From the NCBI RefSeq assembly GCF_003391135.1, contig NZ_CP031455.1:6909501-6973500 (forward strand): DNA of 64,000 bases. The letters run 5' to 3'. This document shows, piece by piece, positions 52,534 through 61,251 of the stretch. The position numbers were made by a program, and so were the translations under genes. The notes beneath the pieces are model-generated. The model was given only the letters and a program-made list of their open reading frames with translations, had not been told where the DNA came from and did not search any database. Position 1 is the stretch's first letter. Each line of letters opens with the position of its first letter. The stretch comes from Streptoverticillium olivoreticuli subsp. olivoreticuli (GTDB lineage: Bacteria; Actinomycetota; Actinomycetes; Streptomycetales; Streptomycetaceae).

Positions 52534-53889
52534 ATGCCCATGGGTCACACGGCCACGCAACAGGCCGGTTCCAGCGGCCTGACAGCGACCGAGCACCGCC
52601 TGGCCAATGGCCTGCGGGTGGTGCTCTCCGAAGACCACCTGACCCCGGTCGCCGCCGTCTGCCTCTGGTACGACGTCGGCTCGCGCCACGAGGTCAAGGG
52701 CCGCACCGGCCTCGCCCATCTCTTCGAGCACCTTATGTTCCAGGGCTCGGCCCAGGTCAAGGGCAACGGCCATTTCGAGCTGGTGCAGGGCGCCGGCGGT
52801 TCGCTCAACGGCACCACCAGCTTCGAGCGGACCAACTACTTCGAGACCATGCCGGCCCACCAGCTGGAGCTGGCCCTGTGGCTGGAAGCCGACCGCATGG
52901 GCTCGCTGCTCACCGCGCTCGACGACGAGTCCATGGAGAACCAGCGGGACGTCGTCAAGAACGAGCGCCGCCAGCGGTACGACAACGTCCCCTACGGCAC
53001 CGCCTTCGAGAAGCTGACCGCCATGGTCTTCCCCGACGGCCACCCGTACCACCACACCCCGATCGGCTCCATGGCCGACCTGGACGCCGCGTCCCTGGAG
53101 GACGCCCGTGCCTTCTTCAGCACGTACTACGCGCCGGGCAACGCCGTCCTGTCCGTCGTGGGCGACATCGACCCGGAGCAGACCCTCGCCTGGATCGAGA
53201 AGTACTTCGGCTCCATCCCCGCGCACGACGCCAAGCAGCCGCCGCGCGACGGCGCCCTGCCCGACACCATCGGCGAGGAGCTGCGCGAGGTCGTGCGCGA
53301 GGAGGTGCCCGCGCGCGCCCTGATGGCCGCCTACCGCCTCCCGCACGACGGCACCCGTGACGCCGACGCCGCCGACCTCGCGCTGACCGTCCTCGGCAGC
53401 GGCGAGTCCTCCCGGCTCTACAACCGCCTGGTCCGCCACGACCGCAGCGCCGTCGCCGTGGGCTTCGGCATGCTGCGGCTCGCCGGTGCGCCCTCGCTCG
53501 GCTGGCTGGACGTCAAGGCGTCCGGCGGCGTCGAGGTGGCCGACATCGAGGCCGCCGTCGACGACGAGCTGGCCCGCTTCGCGGCCGAGGGGCCGACCCC
53601 GGAGGAGATGGAGCGCGCCCAGGCACAGCTGGAGCGCGAGTGGCTGGACCGGCTCGCCACGGTCAGCGGCCGGGCCGACGAACTGTGCCGCTTCGCCGTG
53701 CTGTTCGGCGACCCCCAGCTCGCCCTCACCGCGGTGGAGCGCGCCCTCGACATCACCCCGGAGGAGGTGCAGCGGGCCGCCAAGGCCAGGCTGCACCCCG
53801 ACAACCGCGGGGTGCTGGTCTACGAGCCCACCGCCCCCGCCGACGAGAACGCCGCGCACGACCTGAACGACGAGGAGACGGCCCAGTGA
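52534..53889 (+). CDS. M16 family zinc metallopeptidase, catalytic
   Basis: This 451-residue pitrilysin-family peptidase has the inverted zinc motif HLFEH (62-66) and a distal Glu in KNERRQRY. It lacks a signal peptide, so it is cytoplasmic. The C-terminal half carries the R/Y-type lobe. It pairs with the non-catalytic M16 gene that overlaps its stop, an arrangement like mitochondrial processing peptidase or heterodimeric bacterial M16B. GAAGGGA precedes ATG 52534; ATG 52540 is an alternative. The physiological substrate is unknown. Confidence 0.93.
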   Translation: MPMGHTATQQAGSSGLTATEHRLANGLRVVLSEDHLTPVAAVCLWYDVGSRHEVKGRTGLAHLFEHLMFQGSAQVKGNGHFELVQGAGGSLNGTTSFERTNYFETMPAHQLELALWLEADRMGSLLTALDDESMENQRDVVKNERRQRYDNVPYGTAFEKLTAMVFPDGHPYHHTPIGSMADLDAASLEDARAFFSTYYAPGNAVLSVVGDIDPEQTLAWIEKYFGSIPAHDAKQPPRDGALPDTIGEELREVVREEVPARALMAAYRLPHDGTRDADAADLALTVLGSGESSRLYNRLVRHDRSAVAVGFGMLRLAGAPSLGWLDVKASGGVEVADIEAAVDDELARFAAEGPTPEEMERAQAQLEREWLDRLATVSGRADELCRFAVLFGDPQLALTAVERALDITPEEVQRAAKARLHPDNRGVLVYEPTAPADENAAHDLNDEETAQ

Positions 53890-55280
53890 GCGACGCCGTG
53901 GCCACCGGCACCATGACCTTCCACCCGCGGCCGCGGGCCGGCGAGGCGACCCCCTGGGCCTTCCCGGCCCCCGAGCGCGGCACCCTGCCCAACGGCCTCA
54001 CCGTGCTGCGCTGCCACCGTCCAGGCCAGCAGATCGTCGCCGTCGAGATCAACCTCCTGGCGCCCCTGGACGCCGAGCCGGAGGGCCTCGACGGGGTCGC
54101 CACCATCATGGCGCGCGCCCTGTCGGAGGGCACCGACAAGCACACCGCGGAGGAGTTCACCGCCGAGCTGGAGCGCTGCGGCGCCACCCTCGACGCCCAC
54201 GCCGACCACCCCGGCGTCAGGGTCTCCCTGGAGGTGCCGGCCTCCCGGCTCGGCAAGGCCCTCGCCCTGCTCGCGGACGCCCTGCGCGCCCCCGCGTTCC
54301 CCGACGGCGAGATCGAGCGGCTGGTGCGCAACCGCCTGGACGAGATCCCGCACGAGCTGGCCAACCCCTCCCGCCGCGCCGCCATGGCGCTCTCGAAGAA
54401 CCTCTTCCCGGCCGACGCGCGCATGTCGCGCCCCCGCCAGGGCACCGAGGAGACCGTCGAGCGCATCGACGCCGCCGCCGTGCGCGCCTTCTACGAGGCG
54501 CACGTGCGGCCCGCCACCACGACCGCCGTGGTCGTCGGCGACTTCACCGGCGTCGACCTCGAAGCGGTGCTCGCGGACTCCCTGGGCGCCTGGACCGGCT
54601 CCGCCGCCGAGCCCCGGCCCGTGCCGCCGATCACCGCGGACGACACCGGCCGCGTGGTCATCGTGGACCGCCCCGGCGCCGTCCAGACGCAGCTGCTGAT
54701 CGGCCGGATCGGCGCCGACCGGCACGACCGCGTCTGGCCCGCCCAGGTGCTCGGCACCTACTGCCTCGGCGGCACCCTGACCTCCCGTCTGGACCGCGTC
54801 CTGCGCGAGGAGAAGGGCTACACCTACGGCGTGAGGTCCTTCGGCCAGGTGCTGCGCTCCGCACCGGAGGGCACCGGCGCGGCCATGCTCGCCATCAGCG
54901 GCTCGGTCGACACGGCCTCCACCGGCCCTGCCCTGGAAGACCTGTGGACGGTGCTGCGCACCCTCGCCGCCGAGGGCCTGACCGACGCCGAGCGGGACGC
55001 CGCCGTGCAGAACCTCGTCGGTGTCGCGCCGCTGAAGTACGAGACCTCGGCCGCCGTCGCGGGCACGCTCGCCGACCAGGTCGAGCAGTACCTCCCGGAC
55101 GACTTCCAGGCGCGGCTGTACGAGCGCATGGCGCAGACGGGCACCGTGGAGGCGACGGCCGCCGTCGTCAACGCCTTCCCGGTCGACCGGCTCGTGACCG
55201 TCCTCGTCGGTGACGCCGCGGCGATCGAGGAGCCCGTCAAGGCGCTCGGGATCGGCGAGGTCACCGTCGTCAGCGGCTGA
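53886..55280 (+). CDS. M16 family peptidase-like protein, non-catalytic partner
   Basis: This 464-residue protein has the M16 fold but no HxxEH (the segment reads VATIMARALSEG). It keeps the lobe residues and the EEKGYTYGVRSFG motif that binds substrate in partner subunits. GTG 53886 overlaps the upstream stop as GTGA, so the two proteins should be made in equal amounts and form a heterodimer. Confidence 0.92.
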   Translation: MSDAVATGTMTFHPRPRAGEATPWAFPAPERGTLPNGLTVLRCHRPGQQIVAVEINLLAPLDAEPEGLDGVATIMARALSEGTDKHTAEEFTAELERCGATLDAHADHPGVRVSLEVPASRLGKALALLADALRAPAFPDGEIERLVRNRLDEIPHELANPSRRAAMALSKNLFPADARMSRPRQGTEETVERIDAAAVRAFYEAHVRPATTTAVVVGDFTGVDLEAVLADSLGAWTGSAAEPRPVPPITADDTGRVVIVDRPGAVQTQLLIGRIGADRHDRVWPAQVLGTYCLGGTLTSRLDRVLREEKGYTYGVRSFGQVLRSAPEGTGAAMLAISGSVDTASTGPALEDLWTVLRTLAAEGLTDAERDAAVQNLVGVAPLKYETSAAVAGTLADQVEQYLPDDFQARLYERMAQTGTVEATAAVVNAFPVDRLVTVLVGDAAAIEEPVKALGIGEVTVVSG

Positions 55281-55340
55281 TGCCCGAGGGCGGCTGGCGC
55301 CCGACGGCAGAGGTCTGACGCCGGGTGACATCGGCCACCA

Positions 55341-55378
55341 GGGAGGCGCGCGGGGCCAACGGGCCCCGCGCGCCTCCC
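55341..55378 (+). terminator. Strong terminator after the M16 operon
   Basis: The perfect 17-bp arms (55341-55357 and 55362-55378, GGGAGGCGCGCGGGGCC and complement) are capped by AACG and followed by TTAT. Confidence 0.9.
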
Positions 55379-55415
55379 TTATGTCCGATTTAGTGGACTG
55401 GTTGCGCATCTCGAC

Positions 55416-55431
55416 TGTGGCGTACGCCACA
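55416..55431. promoter_or_regulatory. Candidate Crp site upstream of the M23 peptidase promoter
   Basis: TGTGGCGTACGCCACA is a perfect palindrome and contains GTG-N6-GCCAC, fitting the Streptomyces Crp motif GTG(N6)GNCAC. It ends 15 bp before the -35. Confidence 0.6.
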
Positions 55432-55446
55432 AATTGGTGCTTCTGT

Positions 55447-55476
55447 TTGCCGTTCGAAAGTGACGGCGTCTAGCGT
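55447..55476 (+). promoter_or_regulatory. Promoter of the M23 peptidase leader
   Basis: TTGCCG (55447-55452), 18 bp, TAGCGT (55471-55476). Initiation near 55483 would give a leader of about 205 nt that includes the riboswitch. Confidence 0.6.
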
Positions 55477-55520
55477 CAGGGCGGCTGCCCGTCAGATGTG
55501 AGTCGCATCCGCGGCCCCGG

Positions 55521-55672
55521 ACAGTCATCGCCGAGTCCCCGTACGGCGCGAGCCAGGGGAGCCGGGGACCCACATGTCCCTGGGGTGAATCGGGCCCCTC
55601 TCCGGAGGGATCCGTAGGAGACCTTCCTGCTCCGAACCCGTCAGCTAACCCGGTAGGCGAGAAGGAAGGAAA
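55521..55672 (+). ncRNA. c-di-AMP (ydaO/yuaA) riboswitch
   Basis: The leader contains the conserved ydaO blocks in order: ATCGCCGAGTCC, GGGGAGCCGGGGACCCA, GGGGTGAATCGGG, AGGGATCCGTAGGAGACC, CCGAACCCGTCAGCTAACC and GGTAGGCGAGAAGGAAGGA. In actinobacteria this class turns off cell-wall hydrolase genes when c-di-AMP is high. The downstream gene is an M23 peptidase, as expected. Boundaries are approximate. Confidence 0.93.
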
Positions 55673-55687
55673 GGATCAGCCGTACCC

Positions 55688-56491
55688 ATGGCGTTCACTC
55701 GTCCCACCGGTAAGCACCGCCGTCCGAGCCGCGCCGTCCGCGCCGGGGCGAACGCAGCGGGCATAGCCACCCTCGCGGCCACCGGTGTCATGGCGGGATT
55801 CGCCGCTCCGGCACTCGCCGCCACCGACGACGCCCCGCGCGTCGAGGACACCGGCCTCACCCAGGCCATCGTCATCGGCGACGACACGGCCGACCGCGTC
55901 GGCGAGCAGGCCGAGATCCAGCGCAGCTCCGCGGACGAGACCGCCGCCCGCCTGCAGGCCGAGGCCGCCGCCAAGAAGCAGGCCGCCGAGGTCAAGCAGA
56001 AGGCCGACGAGGCCCAGCGCAAGCTGGACGCCGAGCGCAAGGAGCAGGAGCGCGCCGCCCGCGAGCAGGAGCGCAAGCGCCTCAACGCCTACGTCGCGCC
56101 GATCGACGGCTCCTACGTCTCCACCGGCTACAAGGCCTCCAGCGGCCTGTGGTCCTCCGGCAGCCACACCGGCGTCGACTTCCACGCCGAGTCGGGCACC
56201 TCGGTGCACGCCGTGGGCGCGGGCACCATCGTCGAGGCGGGCTGGGGCGGCGCCTACGGCAACAACGTCGTCATCCAGCACAGCGACGGCACCTACACGC
56301 AGTACGGCCACCTGTCGTCCATCGACGTCAGCGTCGGCCAGACGGTCACCCCGGGCCAGCAGATCGGCCTCTCCGGCGCCACTGGCAACGTCACCGGCCC
56401 GCACCTGCACTTCGAGGCCCGCACCGGCCCCGCGTACGGCTCCGACATCGACCCGGTCGAGTACCTGCGGTCGCACGGCGTCAACGTCTGA
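55688..56491 (+). CDS. Secreted M23 peptidoglycan endopeptidase with coiled coil
   Basis: The protein is 267 residues. A signal peptide (Arg-rich start, cleavage near Ala45) is followed by a charged Ala/Lys/Glu coiled coil (about 78-132) and a C-terminal LytM/M23 domain with HTGVDF (His160, Asp164) and HLHFE (His239, His241), a complete zinc site. It should cut peptide crosslinks in peptidoglycan. GGAAGGAAAGG lies just upstream, inside the riboswitch end, so ligand binding may affect initiation as well as termination. Confidence 0.95.
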   Translation: MAFTRPTGKHRRPSRAVRAGANAAGIATLAATGVMAGFAAPALAATDDAPRVEDTGLTQAIVIGDDTADRVGEQAEIQRSSADETAARLQAEAAAKKQAAEVKQKADEAQRKLDAERKEQERAAREQERKRLNAYVAPIDGSYVSTGYKASSGLWSSGSHTGVDFHAESGTSVHAVGAGTIVEAGWGGAYGNNVVIQHSDGTYTQYGHLSSIDVSVGQTVTPGQQIGLSGATGNVTGPHLHFEARTGPAYGSDIDPVEYLRSHGVNV

Positions 56492-56544
56492 CGCACCGTA
56501 CGGACCGTCTTTCACGGCCGTATCGCGGAGTTCCTCCGCAACCG

Positions 56545-56567
56545 GGCCCCGGTCACCGACCGGGGCC
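56545..56567 (+). terminator. Terminator after the M23 peptidase
   Basis: GGCCCCGGTC (56545-56554) pairs with GACCGGGGCC (56558-56567) around a 3-nt loop. Confidence 0.8.
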
Positions 56568-56677
56568 TTCGTGTTGGCCAAAAAATACCGATGACTTCAC
56601 CGGCGCCATCGGAAATTCCCGGCGCCTGCAATAGAGTCGCCCGACAGGCGTCAATCGGCCGCGTTTCGCGGGGGTCA

Positions 56678-57427
56678 ATGCGGAGGTTCACCCATGCGGG
56701 GCCGTACGTGAACGGCTATGACAACCCGGTGCCGGACAGCCGCGGAATTCCCACGCAGGCCGTGTGCGCCGCGATCCGTGACGACATCGTCTCCGGCGCG
56801 TTCCCGCCCGGCAGCAGGCTCATCGAGGAGCTGCTCGCCCGCCGCTACGGAGTCTCCCGCGTGCCCGTGCGCGAGGCCCTGCGCACCCTCGCCTCCGAGG
56901 GGTTCGTGACCACGCGCCGCCACGCGGGCGCCTGCGTCGCGGAACCCACCGAACACGAGGCCGCCGACCTGCTCGACGTCCGCGCCCTGCTGGAGCCGCT
57001 GGGCGCCGCGCGCGCCGCGCAGCGCCGTACCGAGGCGCACCTCAAGGTGCTCCGTGGCCTGGTCAGACTCGGTCTGGAGCGCGCGCGGGCCGGCCGGGCC
57101 GGCGAACTGCGGCCCCTGGACGACTGGTTCGACGAGACGCTCGCCCAGGCCACCGGCAGCCCCAGCCTCGCCGCGCTGCTCACCCAGCTGCGACTCAAGA
57201 TCGCCTGGGTGTACGTGGCGGAGCCGCCCCTGCGGCCGGTGCGCACCTGGGAGGCGCACGGCGCCCTCGTCGACGCGATCGCCCGGGGCGACGCCGACCG
57301 CGCGCGGGCGCTCGCCGCGACGCGCGCCGACCGCGCGCCGGGCGAATACCGGCTGCGCAGGCCCGCCCGCCAGGCCCGGGTGCGGAATCCGAAACAAACG
57401 GTGCGCACCGCGGCGGCCAGTTCCTGA
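56678..57427 (+). CDS. GntR family (FadR subgroup) transcriptional regulator
   Basis: The protein is 249 residues from ATG 56678, which has GGGGG before it. GTG 56708 is also possible and the N-terminus is poorly defined. The winged helix-turn-helix (PTQAVCAAIRDDIVSGAFPPGSRLIEELLARRYGVSRVPVREALR, about 27-70) is clear, and an FCD domain follows (ALLEPLGAARAA, DDWFDETLAQATG). The C-terminal ~25 residues are basic. It lies convergent to ptsH; whether it controls PTS or other genes is not visible. Confidence 0.88.
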   Translation: MRRFTHAGPYVNGYDNPVPDSRGIPTQAVCAAIRDDIVSGAFPPGSRLIEELLARRYGVSRVPVREALRTLASEGFVTTRRHAGACVAEPTEHEAADLLDVRALLEPLGAARAAQRRTEAHLKVLRGLVRLGLERARAGRAGELRPLDDWFDETLAQATGSPSLAALLTQLRLKIAWVYVAEPPLRPVRTWEAHGALVDAIARGDADRARALAATRADRAPGEYRLRRPARQARVRNPKQTVRTAAASS

Positions 57428-57573
57428 CAACAGGCCGTTATCCGGGGTGTGTTGCCGCCCTGTTGCCGATGGAATTCACGCGGGGCGCGCACGGCGCGAA
57501 ACCCGGCCCGGAGAGGCGCGATACCGGCCGCGGGGAAGCGCGGAAAACGAAGAGGCCTCGGAAAACGGACAGC

Positions 57574-57609
57574 GGGGCCGCGGTGGCCCCAATCGGCCGC
57601 CGCGGCCCC
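57574..57609 (-). terminator. Terminator of ptsH (convergent with the GntR gene)
   Basis: GGGGCCGCGGTGGC (57574-57587) pairs with GCCGCCGCGGCCCC (57596-57609), with one mismatch. It lies 22 nt past the ptsH stop. Confidence 0.75.
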
Positions 57610-57631
57610 GCCGCGCGGGATCGCTGACGAA

Positions 57632-57913
57632 TCAGACGGTCTCCGGGAGCTCCTCGAGACCCTCGGCGACCAGCTTCGCCAGACGGTCGAGAGCCGCCTC
57701 GGCGCCCTCGGCGTCCGAGGACAGCACGATCTCCTCGCCACCCTGGGCGCCCAGGCCCAGCACGGCCAGCATGGACGCGGCGTTGACGGGGTTGCCGTCG
57801 GCCTTGGCGATCGTCATCGGGACGCCCGCGGCCGTCGCCGCACGGACGAAGATCGACGCGGGACGAGCGTGCAGGCCCTCGGCCCAGCCGACATTGACGC
57901 GGCGCTCAGCCAT
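57632..57913 (-). CDS. ptsH: Phosphocarrier protein HPr
   Basis: This 93-residue HPr relays phosphate from enzyme I to the PTS EIIA proteins. The active-site His15 is in GLHARPAS and the regulatory Ser47 in NAASMLAVLGLGA. ATG 57913 has GAAGGG upstream; an in-frame ATG at 57928 is less likely. A dre-type site at 57938-57953 supports control by DasR, known for Streptomyces pts genes, linking it to N-acetylglucosamine metabolism. Confidence 0.96.
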   Translation of the reverse strand: MAERRVNVGWAEGLHARPASIFVRAATAAGVPMTIAKADGNPVNAASMLAVLGLGAQGGEEIVLSSDAEGAEAALDRLAKLVAEGLEELPETV

Positions 57914-57937
57914 GGTGTTGCCCTTCAAGTCGTTATT

Positions 57938-57953
57938 GGTTGTCTAGACCAGT
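57938..57953. promoter_or_regulatory. DasR-responsive element (dre) upstream of ptsH
   Basis: On the minus strand ACTGGTCTAGACAACC matches the dre form ACTGGTCTAGACCAGT at 13 of 16 positions, with one half-site perfect. It is 25 bp from the ptsH start and 102 bp from the divergent acetyltransferase gene. Confidence 0.75.
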
Positions 57954-58043
57954 GTCTCACGGGGTCCGCGGTGCTCCGGCTGCCCCCACCTTCGCCGGTC
58001 CGGCCCACCCGCGCGAGCCGGACCGATTGTCGGTGCCCGGCCT

Positions 58044-58049
58044 TACGCT
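58044..58049 (+). promoter_or_regulatory. Candidate -10 of the leaderless acetyltransferase gene
   Basis: TACGCT is 6 nt from ATG 58056, with no ribosome-binding site. Confidence 0.6.
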
Positions 58050-58055
58050 GGCCCC

Positions 58056-60872
58056 ATGCAGACGCCGTCCGAGCACGCGTACCCGACCCACTGGGAAGCC
58101 GATGTCGTGCTGCGCGACGGCGGCACCGCACAGATCCGTCCCATCACCCCCGACGACGCGCAGCGCCTGACCAGCTTCTACGAGCAGGTCTCGGACGAGT
58201 CGAAGTACTACCGCTTCTTCGCCCCCTACCCCCGCCTCTCCGACCGTGACGTGCACCGCTTCACCCATCACGACTACGTCGACCGGGTGGGGCTCGCCGC
58301 CACCGTCGGCGGCGAGTTCATCGCCACCGTCCGCTACGACCGCATCGGCCCCCGCGGCCTGCCGTCCTCCGGCCCGGCCGACGAGGCGGAGGTCGCCTTC
58401 CTCGTCCAGGACGCCCACCAGGGCCGCGGCGTGGCCTCCGCCCTGCTGGAGCACCTGGCCGCCGTCGCCCGCGAGCGCTCCATCCGCCGCTTCGCCGCCG
58501 AGGTGCTGCCCGCCAACACCAAGATGATCAAGGTGTTCACGGACGCGGGCTACACGCAGAAGCGCAGCTTCGAGGACGGCGTCGTCCGCCTGGAGCTCGA
58601 CCTGGAGCCCACCGACCGCTCCCTCGCCGTCCAGCGGGCCCGCGAGCAGCGCGCCGAGGCCCGCTCCGTGCACCGCCTCATCGCCCCCGGCTCCGTCGCC
58701 GTCATCGGCACCGGCCGCGAGCCCGGCGGCATGGGCCGCACCGTGCTGCGCAATCTGCTGGCGGGCGGCTTCACGGGGCGGGTGTACGCGATCAACCGGG
58801 CCTTCCCCGAGGCCCCTTCACGGCTCCAGCCCGAAGGGGTGCCCGCCCACCGCTCCGTCCTCGACATCGACGAGCCCGTCGACCTCGCGGTCGTCGCCGT
58901 CCCCGCCGAGCAGGTGCCCTCCGTCGTCGCCGAGTGCGGCGAGCACGGCGTGCAGGGCCTGGTCGTCCTCGCCGCGGGCTATGCGGAGAGCGGCGCCGAC
59001 GGCCGCGACCGGCAGCGCGAGCTGGTGCGGCAGGCCCGCTCGTACGGCATGCGCATCATCGGGCCCAACGCGTTCGGCCTGATAAACACCGCCGCCGGGG
59101 TCCGGCTCAACGCCTCCCTCTCGCCCGAGCTGCCCAGCTCGGGGCGGCTGGGCCTCTTCAGCCAGTCCGGGGCCATCGGCATCGCCCTGCTGTCCGGGCT
59201 GCACCGGCGGGCCGCCGGGCTCGTCGGCATCTCCACCTTCGTCTCCGCGGGCAACCGCGCCGACGTCTCCGGCAACGACTTCCTCCAGTACTGGCACGAC
59301 GACCCCGACACCGACGTCGTCCTCATGTACCTGGAGTCCATCGGCAACCCCCGGAAGTTCACCCGGCTCGCCCGGCGCACCGCGGTCCGCAAGCCGGTCG
59401 TCGTCGTCAAGGGCGCCCGCCACGGCGGCGCCGCCCCCACCGGGCACGCCGTGCCCACGACCCGGATCCCCGACGCCACCGTCTCCGACCTGCTGCGGCA
59501 GGCGGGCGTCATCCGCGTCGACACCGTCACCGAGCTGGCCGACACCGGCCTCCTCCTCGCCTCCCAGCCACTGCCCGCCGGGCCGCGCGTCGCCATCCTC
59601 GGCAACTCCGAGTCCCTCGCCCTGCTCACCTACGACGCCTGCCTCACGGACGGCCTGCGCCCCCAGCCCCCGTACGACCTCACCACCGCCGCCGAACCGG
59701 CCGACTTCCGCGCCGCCCTCGCCGACGCCCTGGCCGACGACGAGTGCGACGCCGTCGTCGTCACCGCCATCCCCTGGGTCGGCGACGCCTCCGCCGCGGA
59801 CCTCGCGGGCGCGCTGCGGGAGGCGGTGGCCGCGTCCCCGGCCGTGAAGCCGGTCACCGTCGTCCACCTGGAGATCCCGGGCCTGGCGGAGGCCCTGGCG
59901 GCCCCCGTCGTGGACGGCTCGGACGCGTCGGGAGCGGTGCCCGAAGAGGGCGCTCCCGCCTCCGGCGACCGGCCTCCCGCCGTGCGGATACCCGCCTACC
60001 CCGCCGCCGAGCGGGCCGTGCGGGCGCTCGCCGAGGCCGCGCGGTACGCCCGGTGGCGGCGGCAGGCCGCCGAGCCCGGCCGGGTGCCGGAGTACGACGA
60101 CATCGACGAGGCGGGCGCCGCCGCCGACATCGACGTGCTGCTGGCCGCCCACGGCGCGACCCCCGCGCCGCTCACCGGCCCGCGTGCCGTCACCCTCTCC
60201 GCCCCCGACACCCAGCGGCTGCTCGCCCGGTACGGGATCGCCGTGCTGCCCGCCCTGCCCGCCCCCGACCCCGAAAGCGCCGTCCGCGCCGCCCACCGGC
60301 TCGGCTTCCCCGTCGCCCTCAAGCCCACCGCCCCGCACCTGCGCCACCGCGCCGACCTCGGTGGCGTCCGGCTCGACCTGGGCGGCGAAGCGGAACTGAT
60401 CCGCGCCTACGCCGAGTTGACCGAGCTGCTCGGCAAGCCCGAGGAGACCCGGTTCGTGGTCCAGTCGATGGCCCCCCGCGGCGTCGACACCGTCGTCCGG
60501 GCCGCCATCGACCCCGCGGCGGGCGCCGTGCTCTCCTTCGGCCTGGCCGGCGCGCCCTCCCTGCTGCTCGGCGACACCGCGCACCGGCTGGTCCCCGTCA
60601 CCGACCGCGACGCCGCGGAGCAGATCCGCTCGATCCGGACCGCGCCGCTGCTCTTCGGCTGGCGGGGCACGACCCCGGTGGACACCAGGGCCCTGGAGGA
60701 GCTGCTGCTGCGCGTCTCCCGGCTGGTGGACGACCACCCCGAGGTCGTGGGCGCCGACCTGGAGCCGGTGATCGTCGCCCCCCACGGCGTCCACGTCCTG
60801 GGCGCGTCGATACGCCTGGCCCCACCGCCGGTGCGTACGGATCTGGGGCCGCGCAGCCTGCCGGTGGTCTGA
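58056..60872 (+). CDS. Protein lysine acetyltransferase with N-terminal GNAT and ADP-forming acyl-CoA synthetase domains (PatA type)
   Basis: The protein is 938 residues. The N-terminal GNAT domain (about 20-190) has the acetyl-CoA loop QGRGVA at 122-127. It is followed by a CoA-binding Rossmann domain (VAVIGTGREPGGMG, about 210-335), a succinyl-CoA-ligase-like domain (LGLFSQSGAIGIALL, about 350-490) and an ATP-grasp domain (about 710-930, ALKPTAPHLRHR). GNAT placed first is the order reported for S. lividans PatA, which acetylates acetoacetyl-CoA synthetase; Salmonella Pat has it last. The ADP-forming synthetase part is usually inactive and regulatory. Divergent from ptsH. Confidence 0.9.
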   Translation: MQTPSEHAYPTHWEADVVLRDGGTAQIRPITPDDAQRLTSFYEQVSDESKYYRFFAPYPRLSDRDVHRFTHHDYVDRVGLAATVGGEFIATVRYDRIGPRGLPSSGPADEAEVAFLVQDAHQGRGVASALLEHLAAVARERSIRRFAAEVLPANTKMIKVFTDAGYTQKRSFEDGVVRLELDLEPTDRSLAVQRAREQRAEARSVHRLIAPGSVAVIGTGREPGGMGRTVLRNLLAGGFTGRVYAINRAFPEAPSRLQPEGVPAHRSVLDIDEPVDLAVVAVPAEQVPSVVAECGEHGVQGLVVLAAGYAESGADGRDRQRELVRQARSYGMRIIGPNAFGLINTAAGVRLNASLSPELPSSGRLGLFSQSGAIGIALLSGLHRRAAGLVGISTFVSAGNRADVSGNDFLQYWHDDPDTDVVLMYLESIGNPRKFTRLARRTAVRKPVVVVKGARHGGAAPTGHAVPTTRIPDATVSDLLRQAGVIRVDTVTELADTGLLLASQPLPAGPRVAILGNSESLALLTYDACLTDGLRPQPPYDLTTAAEPADFRAALADALADDECDAVVVTAIPWVGDASAADLAGALREAVAASPAVKPVTVVHLEIPGLAEALAAPVVDGSDASGAVPEEGAPASGDRPPAVRIPAYPAAERAVRALAEAARYARWRRQAAEPGRVPEYDDIDEAGAAADIDVLLAAHGATPAPLTGPRAVTLSAPDTQRLLARYGIAVLPALPAPDPESAVRAAHRLGFPVALKPTAPHLRHRADLGGVRLDLGGEAELIRAYAELTELLGKPEETRFVVQSMAPRGVDTVVRAAIDPAAGAVLSFGLAGAPSLLLGDTAHRLVPVTDRDAAEQIRSIRTAPLLFGWRGTTPVDTRALEELLLRVSRLVDDHPEVVGADLEPVIVAPHGVHVLGASIRLAPPPVRTDLGPRSLPVV

Positions 60873-60981
60873 CCGGGCAGACCACCGGGCTCTTCGGCAT
60901 GGGCCGGCCTCGGGCCCCCTCCCACCCCTGGCCCTGCGGGCCGCCTTTTCGGGTGCGGGTCCGCTTCCGCCTGCGGCGGAG

Positions 60982-61159
60982 CTCCCCCAGCTACCGCTGG
61001 GAGGTGCCCCCAGCGGGCGCGTCCTCAATCGCCGGACGGGCTGGGATTCGGTGCTCCTGAGTTCTTGCCTGCGGGCTGACCGTGCCACCTGCCGCCGGAG
61101 ACTGATCGCGTGCTGCACATCGAGCCCGTGGGGGCACCTCCCAGCGGTAGCTGGGGGAG
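60982..61159. repeat. Large inverted repeat of a Streptomyces intergenic palindromic element
   Basis: A perfect 31-bp arm at 60982-61012 (beginning CTCCCCCAGCTACCGC) recurs reversed at 61129-61159, separated by 116 bp. Each arm contains the internal palindrome CCCAGCTACCGCTGGG-like. GTCCTCAATCGCCGGACGGG, seen repeatedly between Streptomyces genes, lies in the spacer (61021-61040), and ATTGAGGAC follows the right arm. It occupies most of the 379-bp gap between genes and encodes nothing I can support. Confidence 0.85.
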
Positions 61160-61239
61160 ATTGAGGACACGCGGCGCAGCCGCGTCAGACGACCGGGGGC
61201 GACCGGGGACGCAAGGCCGGGCGGGCCTGCCGCGCCCCG

Positions 61240-61245
61240 TAGGAT
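61240..61245 (+). promoter_or_regulatory. Candidate -10 of the leaderless DUF5998 gene
   Basis: TAGGAT is 6 nt from ATG 61252, and the interval GGGCGT is too short for a ribosome-binding site. Confidence 0.6.
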
Positions 61246-61251
61246 GGGCGT

